Source: Mesorhizobium sp. B4-1-3 | GTDB taxonomy: Bacteria; Pseudomonadota; Alphaproteobacteria; Rhizobiales; Rhizobiaceae | Assembly: GCF_006439355.1 (NCBI RefSeq) | Contig: NZ_VFTG01000014.1 | Span: 1 to 64,000 of the forward strand | Length of the DNA stretch: 64,000 nucleotides | Direction of reading: 5' to 3' | In this document: in pieces, positions 17,180 to 25,665 of the stretch | How the letters are laid out: each line of letters opens with the position of its first letter | Numbering within the stretch: the first letter of the stretch is position 1 | Program-made: the position numbers and the translations under genes | The notes under the pieces: model-generated | Database searches by the model: none | The model's input: only the letters and a program-made list of their open reading frames with translations | Told to the model about the DNA's origin: nothing

Positions 17180-17860
17180 ATGAAGCGCATCGTTCTGGTC
17201 CGGCACTCGGAAGAACCGGGCGACGATCATGTTCAGACCACTCTGGAGGCTAACGGCCACGCGGTCACGACGGCGATGCCTTTCAAGGGCGAAGCGATCG
17301 ATCTCGAAAATGTCGACGGAGCCGTGATCTATGGCGGCCCGTTCAACGTCTTCGATACCGACAAGCATCCGTTCCTCGATCACGAAGCCGCGCTGATCGA
17401 GCATTGCCTGGACAACGATCTGCCGCTGCTTGGCATCTGCCAGGGCGCGCAGCAGATCGCCTGGCATCTCGGCGCCGATGTCGGGCCGGTGGAAAGCGGC
17501 ATCAGGGAGTTCGGCTATTTCGAGATCACGCCGACGGCCGAGGCCGGCGACTTTCTCGATCGGCCGCTCTTCCTGCCGCAGAATCACTTCCATACTTTCG
17601 CCCTGCCGGCGGGCGCGGTGCACCTCGCCTCGAGCGAAACCTTCCCCAATCAGGCGTTCCGGATCGGCGACAGGACCTACGCGCTGCAGTTCCATGCGGA
17701 GCAGGGTCCGGCCGGCTTCCGCCGCTGGCAGGAGCGGCAAGGCGCACCCTATGGCACGCTCGGCGCGCAGGACCGGGACGAGCAGGACCAGCTGATGGAA
17801 GCCCACCATGCAGCGCAGCAAGCCTGGTTCAGCGGCTTTGTGACGAGACTTTTCGGCTGA
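17180..17860 (+). CDS. Class I glutamine amidotransferase-like protein
   Basis: This 226-aa stand-alone GATase1 domain has the nucleophile elbow LLGICQGAQ with Cys about residue 87, and a His in LQFHAEQ near residue 173 followed by the expected acidic residue. That is the complete Cys-His-Glu triad set, so hydrolase activity is plausible. Relatives include GMP-synthase-like proteins and gamma-glutamyl hydrolases of amine breakdown. The acceptor is unknown. It has its own ribosome site (GCAGGAG) and no operon partner. Confidence 0.85.
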   Translation: MKRIVLVRHSEEPGDDHVQTTLEANGHAVTTAMPFKGEAIDLENVDGAVIYGGPFNVFDTDKHPFLDHEAALIEHCLDNDLPLLGICQGAQQIAWHLGADVGPVESGIREFGYFEITPTAEAGDFLDRPLFLPQNHFHTFALPAGAVHLASSETFPNQAFRIGDRTYALQFHAEQGPAGFRRWQERQGAPYGTLGAQDRDEQDQLMEAHHAAQQAWFSGFVTRLFG

Positions 17861-17870
17861 GAAGCGGTCG

Positions 17871-19493
17871 CTACCCCCTCAGCCCCGGCGCCTCCTGGCC
17901 GGTGCGGGCGACATATTCCGTGTAGCCGCCGCCATAGGTGTGGATGCCTTCGGGCGTAAGCTCCAGAACACGGTTCGACAGCGCCGCCAGGAAATGGCGG
18001 TCGTGCGAGACGAAGAGCATCGTGCCTTCATACTGCGACAGCGCCTCGATCAGCATCTGCTTGGTGGTGATGTCGAGGTGGTTGGTCGGCTCGTCGAGCA
18101 CCAGGAGGTTGGGCGGATCGAACAGCATCAGGGCCATCACCAGTCGCGCCTTCTCGCCGCCCGACAGCACGCGGCACTTCTTCTCGATCTCGTCGCCCGA
18201 GAAGCCGAAGCAGCCGGCTAATGCGCGCAGCGGCGCCTGCCCGGCCTGCGGAAAATTGTCCTCCAGCGTCTGGAAGACGGTGCGCTCGCCGTCGAGCAAT
18301 TCCATGGCGTGCTGGGCGAAATAGCCCATCTTGACGCTCGGCCCGCGCGCGACCGTGCCCTCGTCGGGCTCGGAGGCGCCGGCGACCAGCTTCAAAAGCG
18401 TCGACTTGCCGGCGCCGTTGACGCCCATCACACACCAGCGCTCGCGGCGGCGGATCTGGAAGTCGAGCCCCGAATAGATGGTGCGGCTGCCATAGGCCTT
18501 GTGGATGCCCTTCAGCGTCGCCACGTCCTCGCCGCAGCGCGGCGCCGGCTGAAACTCGAAGGCTACCGTCTGGCGGCGCTTGGGCGGCTCGACGCGGTCG
18601 ATCTTGTCGAGCTTCTTCACCCGGCTCTGCACCTGCGCGGCATGCGAGGCGCGCGCCTTGAAACGCTCGATGAAGGCGATCTCCTTGGCCAGCATCGCCT
18701 GCTGGCGCTCGAACTGCGCCTGCAATTGCTTGTCGGCCAGCGCGCGCTGCTCCTGGTAGAATTCGTAGTTGCCGGAATAGGAGGTGAGCGCGCCGGCGTC
18801 GATCTCGATGATTTTCGACACGATGCGGTTCATGAACTCGCGGTCATGCGAGGTCATCAGCAGCGCGCCGTCATAGTCCTTCAGGAATTTTTCGAGCCAG
18901 ATCAGGCTTTCGAGGTCGAGATGGTTCGACGGCTCGTCGAGCAACATGACGTCGGGCCGCATGAGGAGGATGCGGGCGAGCGCGACGCGCATCTTCCAGC
19001 CGCCGGAAAGTTTTGAAACGTCACCATCCATCATCTCCTGCGAGAAGCCGAGGCCGTCCAGCACCTCGCGGGCGCGGCCGTCGAGCGCATAGCCGTCGAG
19101 CTCCTCGAAGCGATGCTGCAATTCGCCGTATCGCTCGATGATGGCGTCCATCACGTCGGCGCGCTCGGGATCGCCCATGGCGTGCTCGAGCTCGCGCATC
19201 TCGGCGGCGACAGCGCTCACCGGCCCGGCGCCTTCCATGACTTCGGCGACGGCGCTTAATCCGCCCATGTCGCCGACATCCTGGCTGAAATAGCCGATGG
19301 TAACGCCGCGATCGACCGAGACCTGGCCTTCGTCAGGCTGCTCCTGGCCGATGATCATGCGAAACAAGGTCGTCTTGCCGGCGCCGTTCGGGCCGACCAA
19401 CCCAACCTTCTCGCCCTTCTGCAACGCGGCCGAAGCTTCGATGAAGACGATCTGTCGGCCGTTCTGCTTGCCGATATTTTCAAGGCGGATCAT
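17871..19493 (-). CDS. ABC-F family ATPase (YbiT/EttA-like)
   Basis: This 540-aa soluble protein has two fused ABC domains and no membrane segments. Walker A motifs are GPNGAGKTT (N-terminal) and GVNGAGKST (C-terminal), the signatures are LSGGWKMRVALA and LSGGEKARLVMA, and the Walker B runs are LLDEPSNHLD and VLDEPTNHLD. The linker between the domains is charged and helical (FERQQAMLAKEIAFIERFKAR), as in ribosome-binding ABC-F factors that act at the E site. Its length is closest to YbiT. A 7-bp tandem repeat lies directly upstream of the start. Confidence 0.9.
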   Translation of the reverse strand: MIRLENIGKQNGRQIVFIEASAALQKGEKVGLVGPNGAGKTTLFRMIIGQEQPDEGQVSVDRGVTIGYFSQDVGDMGGLSAVAEVMEGAGPVSAVAAEMRELEHAMGDPERADVMDAIIERYGELQHRFEELDGYALDGRAREVLDGLGFSQEMMDGDVSKLSGGWKMRVALARILLMRPDVMLLDEPSNHLDLESLIWLEKFLKDYDGALLMTSHDREFMNRIVSKIIEIDAGALTSYSGNYEFYQEQRALADKQLQAQFERQQAMLAKEIAFIERFKARASHAAQVQSRVKKLDKIDRVEPPKRRQTVAFEFQPAPRCGEDVATLKGIHKAYGSRTIYSGLDFQIRRRERWCVMGVNGAGKSTLLKLVAGASEPDEGTVARGPSVKMGYFAQHAMELLDGERTVFQTLEDNFPQAGQAPLRALAGCFGFSGDEIEKKCRVLSGGEKARLVMALMLFDPPNLLVLDEPTNHLDITTKQMLIEALSQYEGTMLFVSHDRHFLAALSNRVLELTPEGIHTYGGGYTEYVARTGQEAPGLRG

Positions 19494-19500
19494 GGGCTCG

Positions 19501-19546
19501 TAGGGATTAGGGATTAGGGAGTAGGGAGTAGGGAGTAGGGAGTAGG
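19501..19546. repeat. 7-bp tandem repeat, TAGGGAT/TAGGGAG
   Basis: Six and a half units of a 7-base motif run head to tail: two TAGGGAT, four TAGGGAG and a partial unit. The array begins seven bases upstream of the ABC-F start codon (19493), so it lies in the leader or promoter of that gene. Repeat numbers in such arrays often vary between strains. Confidence 0.9.
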
Positions 19547-19624
19547 CCCAATAAGGGAGTACGTGCGATAAGGGAACCCCTCACCGCTGCTTGGCCCGGA
19601 CGTAACCCACTGCCTGCTGCCTGT

Positions 19625-20368
19625 TCACCTCGCGTCGTGGAAGATGATCCCCACCGTATGCCGCCGCCCGGACCGCAGCCTGCTCACGCCGTGGCGCAAA
19701 TTCACACGATAGTACCCCTTCGTTCCCTGCACCGGTCGATTGTGCACGGTAAAGATCACCGCATCGCCGCGCTTGAGCGGCACCACTTCGGCGCGGCTTT
19801 GCATGCGCGGGCGCTGCTCGGTGAGCACGAACTCGCCCCCAGTGAAATCCTCACCGGGCTCGGACAGCAGGATCGCCACCTGCAGCGGGAAGGCGAGCGT
19901 GCCGTAGAGGTCCTGGTGCAGGCAGTTGAAGTCGCCGGGACCGTATTGCAAGAGAAGCGGCGTCGGCCTCGTCTGGCCCTCGTCGTGGCAGCGCTTCAGG
20001 AAGGCGGCGTGATCGGCGGGATAACGAAGCGCCACGCCCATCTTCTCGTTCCAATCATTGGCGACGGTGGCGAGGCGTGGATAGAGGGCGGAGCGCAGGC
20101 CTTCGATCAGGTCCGGCAGCGGGTATTTGAAATAGCGATATTCGCCCTTGCCGAAGCCGTGGCGGGCCATCACCACATGGCTGCGGAAATGCTCCTCATG
20201 CGGATAAAGGCCGGCGATATCGGCGCATTCTTCCGCTGACAGCAGGCCGGGCATGACGGCGCAGCCATGGGCGTTGAGATCGGAGACGATGCCGCGCCAA
20301 TCCTGCGCGGCGACGCGAGATTCGGAGGACCGGCCGACGCGCTTGGCACTGAGGGAATGCATGGTCAT
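19625..20368 (-). CDS. 2OG-Fe(II) oxygenase
   Basis: This 247-aa protein of the 2-oxoglutarate/Fe(II)-dependent oxygenase (prolyl-4-hydroxylase-like) class has the iron ligands HQDLYG (His-x-Asp) and a later His in the RVNLRHGVSRLRSGRRHTVGI region, with an Arg to bind 2-oxoglutarate. The GEFVLTEQRPR and LKRGDAVIF strands of the double-stranded helix are also present. The substrate is unknown. The ATG at 20368 follows AGGAG. An in-frame extension upstream is repeat DNA (20446-20608) and not coding. Confidence 0.83.
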   Translation of the reverse strand: MTMHSLSAKRVGRSSESRVAAQDWRGIVSDLNAHGCAVMPGLLSAEECADIAGLYPHEEHFRSHVVMARHGFGKGEYRYFKYPLPDLIEGLRSALYPRLATVANDWNEKMGVALRYPADHAAFLKRCHDEGQTRPTPLLLQYGPGDFNCLHQDLYGTLAFPLQVAILLSEPGEDFTGGEFVLTEQRPRMQSRAEVVPLKRGDAVIFTVHNRPVQGTKGYYRVNLRHGVSRLRSGRRHTVGIIFHDAR

Positions 20369-20445
20369 GGTTGGCTCCTTCGCTTGGTGCCAAAGTGGGG
20401 CGAAGAACGTGCATCGGCCACCCGATTCCTGCGGAGGTGGGCGGC

Positions 20446-20608
20446 CTCCCCTTCTCCGCTGCGGGAGAAGGTGACCTCGCGAAGCGAGGTCGGATGAGGG
20501 ATGCTGGAAGGAATGAGGCGGCGGCGATTTCAACCTTGTCGCCAAGCTGGAACACCCCTCATCCGTCTCGGCGCTGCGCGCCGATCCACCTTCTCCCACA
20601 GGGAGAGA
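20446..20608. repeat. Inverted pair of rhizobial intergenic repeats
   Basis: Two related modules face each other: CCCTTCTCC...GGAGAAGGTGACCTCG...GGATGAGGG (about 20448-20500) and CCCCTCATCCG...CACCTTCTCCCACAGGGAGA (about 20554-20608). These are mosaic palindromes that fill the gap between two genes. They hold no gene. Confidence 0.75.
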
Positions 20609-20621
20609 GAGAAGTCGCGCC

Positions 20622-21155
20622 TCACCGCCTCCGATACATCTCCAGCTCGGGATCGAGATCGACCTTGACCGCATTGGTGAACACGCAGGTCGCCACCATG
20701 ACGCCGGCGAAGGCGGTGAGGTTGACCAGCAGCGCCTCGTCGTAGCGTGCCTTTAGCGCGGCCCAGGTCTCGTCCGGAACGGCATTGCCATCGGCGGCGA
20801 CCGCCTTGCCGAAGGATATCAGCAGAGCCTCATGCGCGGTGGGCTCGATCGCTTCGGGATCGATGCCGCTCTCGATCAATGCGCGACGAAAGAAGGTCAC
20901 CGGGATTTCGGCGCGCATCGTCTCAGCGATCGCCTTGGAGAACAGCCAGATCGCGCGGTCGTCGAGCGTGGGCCTGAGCAGGTCGCGCAGCGTGAACCAT
21001 TCGGCGTAGATGCGATGGGCGGCGGGCGAATGCAGCAAGATACGCTTCATGTTTGTCATGCGGCCGCGCAGCTTAAGCTCGCGGTCGTGCTCGGCGCGGA
21101 TATCGTCCGAGGCGGTCGCGTAGTCGATCGGCGAAAGATGCGCCATCGCCCTCAC
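20622..21155 (-). CDS. Carboxymuconolactone decarboxylase-like protein
   Basis: This 177-aa all-helical protein fits the CMD / AhpD-like fold: KRILLHSPAAHRIYAEWFTLRDLL, then AIWLFSKAIAETMRAEIPVTFF and NLTAFAGVMVATCVFTNAV. The CxxC pair of peroxidatic AhpD proteins is missing, so redox function is doubtful. The OsmC gene's TGA overlaps a GTG at 21155 as GTGA, which suggests coupled translation. An ATG at 21146 is the alternative start. Pairing with OsmC hints at stress detoxification; that is inference. Confidence 0.75.
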   Translation of the reverse strand: MRAMAHLSPIDYATASDDIRAEHDRELKLRGRMTNMKRILLHSPAAHRIYAEWFTLRDLLRPTLDDRAIWLFSKAIAETMRAEIPVTFFRRALIESGIDPEAIEPTAHEALLISFGKAVAADGNAVPDETWAALKARYDEALLVNLTAFAGVMVATCVFTNAVKVDLDPELEMYRRR

Positions 21156-21574
21156 CCCAGCGTCGCGTGAAGCGCGGGCGCGCGGCGCAGCGTGTTGGAG
21201 ACGGTGCAGATGTCTTCGGCGTCCGCGAGGATCCGCTGCTTGGTCGCAACGTCGAGGTCGCCGGTGATCTCCAATCTGACGGTGAATGTCTCCACCCGCG
21301 AGGGCTCGTCCTTCGCCTTGTCGCCGGTGACCTCCGCCCTCACCTCGCCGAGCCGGTCGGCGACGCCGAGGCGGGTGGCGGCGATGCGGGCGCTGAGCAC
21401 CATGCAGGCGGCCAAAGAAGCGTAGAGCAAATCGAGCGGGCTGAAGCCCGGAGCGCTGACCTGGGTGACGACATCGACCGTGCCGCCGGTGGGCGTCGTA
21501 ACCGCCGGCAGGCCGCCAGGTGGCAGGACGGCGAGCGCGCCGACGTTGCGGGTTCTGATTTTGAGGTCCGCCAT
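21152..21574 (-). CDS. OsmC family protein
   Basis: This 140-aa member of the OsmC/Ohr superfamily carries the family pattern APGFSPLDLLYASLAACMVLSARI, with one Cys in the LAACM helix, and the later Cys in AEDICTVSNTLRRAP. These are the two positions used as thiols by peroxide-reducing members. GGAGA precedes the ATG at 21574. The gene is followed by, and overlaps, the CMD-like gene. Confidence 0.83.
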   Translation of the reverse strand: MADLKIRTRNVGALAVLPPGGLPAVTTPTGGTVDVVTQVSAPGFSPLDLLYASLAACMVLSARIAATRLGVADRLGEVRAEVTGDKAKDEPSRVETFTVRLEITGDLDVATKQRILADAEDICTVSNTLRRAPALHATLG

Positions 21575-21661
21575 CGTGTCGTCTCCAGTTTGGAGGCCAT
21601 TGATAGCGGACGGGAATTCACTGAGGCAATCGTCGGCGCAGATCGTGGGCGATTGGCGTTT

Positions 21662-21779
21662 CCTCGCCCGCAGGAAATGGGGAGAGCTCGGCGAAGCCGA
21701 GACGGAGAAGGGGAGCGCCCTACGAAAGCCCCTCTCCGTCAGCTTCGCGGACACCCCTCCCCGCCTCTGGCGGGCGAGG
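21662..21779. repeat. Intergenic repeat with inverted ends
   Basis: The stretch is bounded by CCTCGCCCGC (21662-21671) and its complement GCGGGCGAGG (21770-21779), with GAGACGGAGAAGGGG and CCCCTCTCCGTCAGC facing each other inside. It fills most of the gap between the OsmC start and the phosphatase stop, and could serve as a terminator for the phosphatase gene. Confidence 0.7.
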
Positions 21780-21797
21780 AACTCAAGTCCTGAAACG

Positions 21798-23330
21798 CTA
21801 CCTCGTCAGATCCAGCGCCGCCGTCAGATCCCCCATCGGCGGCTGGTCGTTGTTGCGCAGCGCCTTGTCGCGGGTGACGATGCCGGGCAGCACCGGCAGG
21901 TCGTAACGGTTGGTAATGAAGCGCAGGATCGAGGTGGTGTCGTACTGCGTGTGGTCGACCATGCCCATCTTCGCATAGGGCGAGATGATGAATGCCGGAA
22001 TGCGGTTGCCTGGACCCCAGCGGTCGGCCTTGGGCGGCGCGACGTGGTCCCAGAAGCCGCCATTCTCGTCATAGGTGATGACCACCAGCATATGCGCCCA
22101 TTGCGGGCTCTTCTCCAGATGCGCGACGAGATCAGCCAGGTGCTGGTCGCCCGAGGTCACATCGGCATAGCCGGCATGTTCGTTGAGGTTGCCCTGCGGC
22201 TTGTAGAAGGTGACGGCCGGCAGCTTGCCGTCATCGATTGCCTTGACGAAGTCGACGCCGTCGAGGCCGCCATCCTTGAGATGCTCGGCCCGCGCGGCGG
22301 TGCCCGGCGCATAGGCGGCGAAATAGTTGTAGGGCTGGTGGTGGAACTGGAAGTTCGGCACCGGTGTCGCGTTCTTGCCGTCAAGTGCCGCCTGCCAGGC
22401 GCCCGCATACCAGGCCCAGGAAACGCCCTTGAGCGTCAGGAGATCGCCGATGGTGATCTCGTGCTGCGGCGGCAGCGTGTTCGGCTGAGCCGGATCGGCC
22501 AGCGCCTTGTCGCCGCCCTCGGCCGGCTTGTTGGCGCTCGGCTGGTAAGGCGGCTGCATGGTGTTGACGGCGTAGAAGTCGGGGGTGATTGCGCCGTCAT
22601 TGGCGAATTTCGGCACGCCGCCCAGCGCCGAGGCGGGCGAATTGTCGGCCGGCTTCAGCGTCACGCCGTCCGCCTCGACGACGGCGATCTGGCCCTTCAC
22701 CGGACTGGTGTCCGCATTCGGATAATAAGGCGCGCAGGCGCAGGCGAGCATGAAGTGGTTGAGGAAGGAGCCGCCGAAGGCGCCCTGGAAGAAATTGTCG
22801 GCCAGCACGTATTTCTTGGCGACGTTCCACATCGGCAGGTTGGAGCCGTCGTAATGGCCCATGACCAGCGCGCCGGAATCGGCCCAGGCGACGAACTTGT
22901 CGTTCCGGCCGCCGTCGATCTGCATCTGCTCCTGATAGAAGCGGTGCCAGAGGTCGTGCGTGACGACATTGGTCCCTTCGTTGAAGCCCTTGGGATCGTC
23001 AATGGCGAACACTGCATTGGCAAGATGCGCGCTCTGCGCTTCCGTCACCGCCGGGGTTACACCCTTTCCGGTCAAGCCGCCCCAGACCGGCGGAAGTTCA
23101 GAAAGCGGCTTGCCGTCGCGGTCGAGCTGGCGAGCCTGCTCGGGCGATACATTGGCCAGGCCATTGGCGCCAGGGAAGCCGCCATAGAGGTTATCGAAGC
23201 TGCGGTTCTCAGCGTAGATGACCACGACGGTGTCGATCTTGTCGTAGCCGGGAGGAGCGGCCTGGGCAGCAGCGGCGAGCGATGCCAGCGCCGTGGAGGC
23301 GAGGCAAAGTGAGAGAAAGGTCCGGGTCAT
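21798..23330 (-). CDS. Exported phosphoesterase (AcpA/phospholipase C family)
   Basis: This 510-aa protein has a Sec signal peptide (MTRTFLSLCLASTALASLAAAAQA) and a phosphoesterase domain like acid phosphatase AcpA and bacterial phospholipase C. It has the entry motif VVVIYAENRSFDNLYGGFPG with the metal-binding Glu-Asn, the late VVITYDENGGFWDHV motif and IPAFIISPYAK. It probably releases phosphate from organic esters in the periplasm. It is divergent from the MauG-type cytochrome gene, sharing a 227-base control region with a palindrome at 23416-23431. Confidence 0.85.
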   Translation of the reverse strand: MTRTFLSLCLASTALASLAAAAQAAPPGYDKIDTVVVIYAENRSFDNLYGGFPGANGLANVSPEQARQLDRDGKPLSELPPVWGGLTGKGVTPAVTEAQSAHLANAVFAIDDPKGFNEGTNVVTHDLWHRFYQEQMQIDGGRNDKFVAWADSGALVMGHYDGSNLPMWNVAKKYVLADNFFQGAFGGSFLNHFMLACACAPYYPNADTSPVKGQIAVVEADGVTLKPADNSPASALGGVPKFANDGAITPDFYAVNTMQPPYQPSANKPAEGGDKALADPAQPNTLPPQHEITIGDLLTLKGVSWAWYAGAWQAALDGKNATPVPNFQFHHQPYNYFAAYAPGTAARAEHLKDGGLDGVDFVKAIDDGKLPAVTFYKPQGNLNEHAGYADVTSGDQHLADLVAHLEKSPQWAHMLVVITYDENGGFWDHVAPPKADRWGPGNRIPAFIISPYAKMGMVDHTQYDTTSILRFITNRYDLPVLPGIVTRDKALRNNDQPPMGDLTAALDLTR

Positions 23331-23415
23331 CGGGAAATGCCTCGTGGCTTGGAAATGGCTGGAGGACGGCAATGCAGGAACGCAGCTGCATTAATGCCCA
23401 GCTACTTCGACGCCT

Positions 23416-23431
23416 TGTCACCTATGTGACA
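23416..23431. promoter_or_regulatory. Palindrome TGTCACCTATGTGACA
   Basis: Two 6-base arms, TGTCAC and GTGACA, are separated by four bases, between divergent genes for the phosphatase and the cytochrome. Each arm resembles half of a PhoB box (CTGTCAT), but the halves are inverted instead of direct, so PhoB binding is only one possibility. Confidence 0.5.
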
Positions 23432-23557
23432 GTTCTGCAGCGTCCGAACACGGTTTCGTGAGCGAGACGGGCAGTCATCAATCCGTTGCACTTGATCCCT
23501 ACGTCGCGAAAAATCGGGCCTTACGTCGCGAACGAGATCGGGCGAGGAAAATCAGGG

Positions 23558-24823
23558 ATGTCGCCGCAGACGTTGGGACGGAAAAACCGCGCGATCGCTC
23601 TTATGGCAGCTTCGATCGTCGGCTTGACCGCACCTGCCAACACCGCGAAACCTTCCGGCGTCCATCCCGGCCCAATGTCGCGCCAGGAAGCCTATGCCCG
23701 CGCGGACGCGCTGACGGCGCTGGGGCGGCAGATGTTCTTCGATCCGTCTCTCTCAGCCTCGGGCAAGCAGGCCTGCTCGTCCTGCCATGATCCCAATCAC
23801 GCCTTCGGGCCGGCCTCAGCCTCGCCGGTCGAGATGGGCGGAGCCAATCTCGACCGGCCCGGCGTTCGCGCCGTGCAATCGCTGCGCTACCTGCAGGCGG
23901 CGCCAGCCTTCACCGAGCATTTCTACGACTCCGAGGATGAAGGCGACGAGAGCATCGATAACGGCCCGACCGGCGGCCTGACCTGGGACGGCCGCGCCGA
24001 CCACGGCAAGGACCAGGCGAGCATCCCACTGCTATCTTCCTTCGAGATGGGCAACAAGGATGAGGGCGCCGTGGTCGCCAGCCTGCGCAAGGCGCCCTAT
24101 GCCGACGCTTTCAAGGCAGCGTTCGGCGCCGATGTCTTCGATCATCCGCAGGACGCCTTCGATGCCGCGGTCGAAGCGCTCGGCACCTTCGAGCAAAGCA
24201 GCGCAGATTTCTATCCCTATTCCAGCCGCTACGACGCCTTCCTCGCCGGCAAGGCACAGCTTTCTGTGCAGGAGCTGCATGGCCGGATGCTGTTCGAGGA
24301 CGAGACCAAGGGCAATTGCGCCAGCTGCCATCTGAGCGAGCCCGCCAATGACGGCGAGCCGCCGCAATTCACCGACTACGGCCTGATCGGGATCGCCGTG
24401 CCGCGCAATCCGGCGATCCCCGCCAATGCCGACCCGAATTATGTAGACCTCGGCCTGTGCGGTCCGCTGCGCACTGACTTCAAGGGGCGGACCGACTATT
24501 GCGGCCTGTTCAAGACGCCGACTCTGCGCAACGTGGCGCTGCGCAAGAGCTTCTTCCACAATGGCTATTTCCACACGCTGCGCGAGGCGGTCGCCTTCTA
24601 CGCCAGCCGCGACAGCGATCCCGCGCGCTGGTATCCGAAGAAAGCCGATGGCACGGTCGACAAATTCGACGATCTGCCAAAAGCCTACTGGCCGAACCTC
24701 AACACCGATCCGCCGTTCAACGGCAGAAAGCCCGGCGACAAGCCGGCGCTGACCGACGCCGAGATCGACGACATCGTCGCCTTCCTCGGCACGCTGACGG
24801 ACGCCGACCAAGCGGGGCAGTAG
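23558..24823 (+). CDS. MauG/cytochrome c peroxidase-like diheme protein
   Basis: This 421-aa exported protein (signal peptide about 1-35, RAIALMAASIVGLTAPANTA) has two haem-binding motifs, CSSCHD near residue 73 and CASCHL near residue 254, spaced as in bacterial diheme cytochrome c peroxidases and MauG. Typical downstream segments KTPTLRNVALRKSFFHNGYF and the YASRDSDPARWYP stretch are present. It reduces peroxide or oxidises a partner in the periplasm. The ATG at 23558 follows GAGGA. It is divergent from the phosphatase gene and may share its control. Confidence 0.87.
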   Translation: MSPQTLGRKNRAIALMAASIVGLTAPANTAKPSGVHPGPMSRQEAYARADALTALGRQMFFDPSLSASGKQACSSCHDPNHAFGPASASPVEMGGANLDRPGVRAVQSLRYLQAAPAFTEHFYDSEDEGDESIDNGPTGGLTWDGRADHGKDQASIPLLSSFEMGNKDEGAVVASLRKAPYADAFKAAFGADVFDHPQDAFDAAVEALGTFEQSSADFYPYSSRYDAFLAGKAQLSVQELHGRMLFEDETKGNCASCHLSEPANDGEPPQFTDYGLIGIAVPRNPAIPANADPNYVDLGLCGPLRTDFKGRTDYCGLFKTPTLRNVALRKSFFHNGYFHTLREAVAFYASRDSDPARWYPKKADGTVDKFDDLPKAYWPNLNTDPPFNGRKPGDKPALTDAEIDDIVAFLGTLTDADQAGQ

Positions 24824-25038
24824 GCAAGCGCTTATCGGCCTGACATCATGAGGCCCGCGGGTTCGTCGCCGCGGGCAACGATCATGCAGCCTGGCCGCGG
24901 CCCGGACGGCCAGCCGGCCACCTGCGGCTGGTCAGCGGAGGAAGCTTCCGACCGTCCGGGAAAGGCGCGGCCAGACAGGCAGTTAGGAAGGCAGGCTGCC
25001 GGATTGAATCACGGTAGCACGGCTTCGATTATCATCTC

Positions 25039-25626
25039 TCATCGCTCCGGCGCGTAGCGACTCACCACCATGCCGCTGGCATAAGGCTTCGAGCCGAGAA
25101 GCTTCAGCCTGCCAAAGTCGCCCTCGCCGAATATGCGATGGCCGCTGCCCAGCACCGCCGGATTGATGAAGAACTGGAACTCGTCGACAAGGCCGGCGGC
25201 GATCAGCGCCGAGGCAAAGCCGGCACCGCCGAACACGGCGATGTCGCCGCCTTGGCCTTGCTTCAGCCTGTGCACCTCGCGCGGCAGGTCACCGCTCACA
25301 ACCCGCGTGCGCTCCCAGCGCGAAGCCTCGAGCTTGTCGCTCGCTACCACCTTTTCGACCTCGACGATGCGTCGCGCGAAGGCATAGAAGGGATCCTGCG
25401 GATATTTCTTCGCCGCATTGCCCCAATGGGTTAGATAGCCCTCCTCAGCCATCTTGCGGCTCAAGAGGATGGTGTCGACGGTCGTGAAGACGGCGTTGAA
25501 GTCCTGCTTAAGCTCCTCGTCCCAGGCGCTGTCATCGCCCCACTCCCAGAGCTGCCATCGACGGTCCTCGTCGGCGCCGACAAAACCGTCGACCGACATC
25601 TGCATTTGCAGGATGAGCTTTTTCAT
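25039..25626 (-). CDS. RibD C-terminal/DHFR-like reductase
   Basis: This 195-aa protein matches the dihydrofolate reductase-like domain of RibD: MKKLILQMQMSVDGFVGADED at the start, DTILLSRKMAEEGY in the middle, IAVFGGAGFASALIAAGLVDEF (nucleotide-binding glycine loop) and INPAVLGSGHRIF at the end. Small stand-alone members are widespread and mostly uncharacterised NADPH reductases. It lies 39 bases downstream of the NmrA-like gene on the same strand, so the two may form one transcript controlled by the HxlR gene. Confidence 0.85.
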   Translation of the reverse strand: MKKLILQMQMSVDGFVGADEDRRWQLWEWGDDSAWDEELKQDFNAVFTTVDTILLSRKMAEEGYLTHWGNAAKKYPQDPFYAFARRIVEVEKVVASDKLEASRWERTRVVSGDLPREVHRLKQGQGGDIAVFGGAGFASALIAAGLVDEFQFFINPAVLGSGHRIFGEGDFGRLKLLGSKPYASGMVVSRYAPER

Positions 25627-25665
25627 ATCCGGTTTCCCTTGCAGAAATTGGCTGCCTGTGAAGGC

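Noticed and set aside
19501..19546. Telomere or CRISPR-like array
   Set aside because: The 7-bp units are direct, without spacers, and not at a chromosome end. A simple tandem repeat is enough. I found no CRISPR array anywhere.
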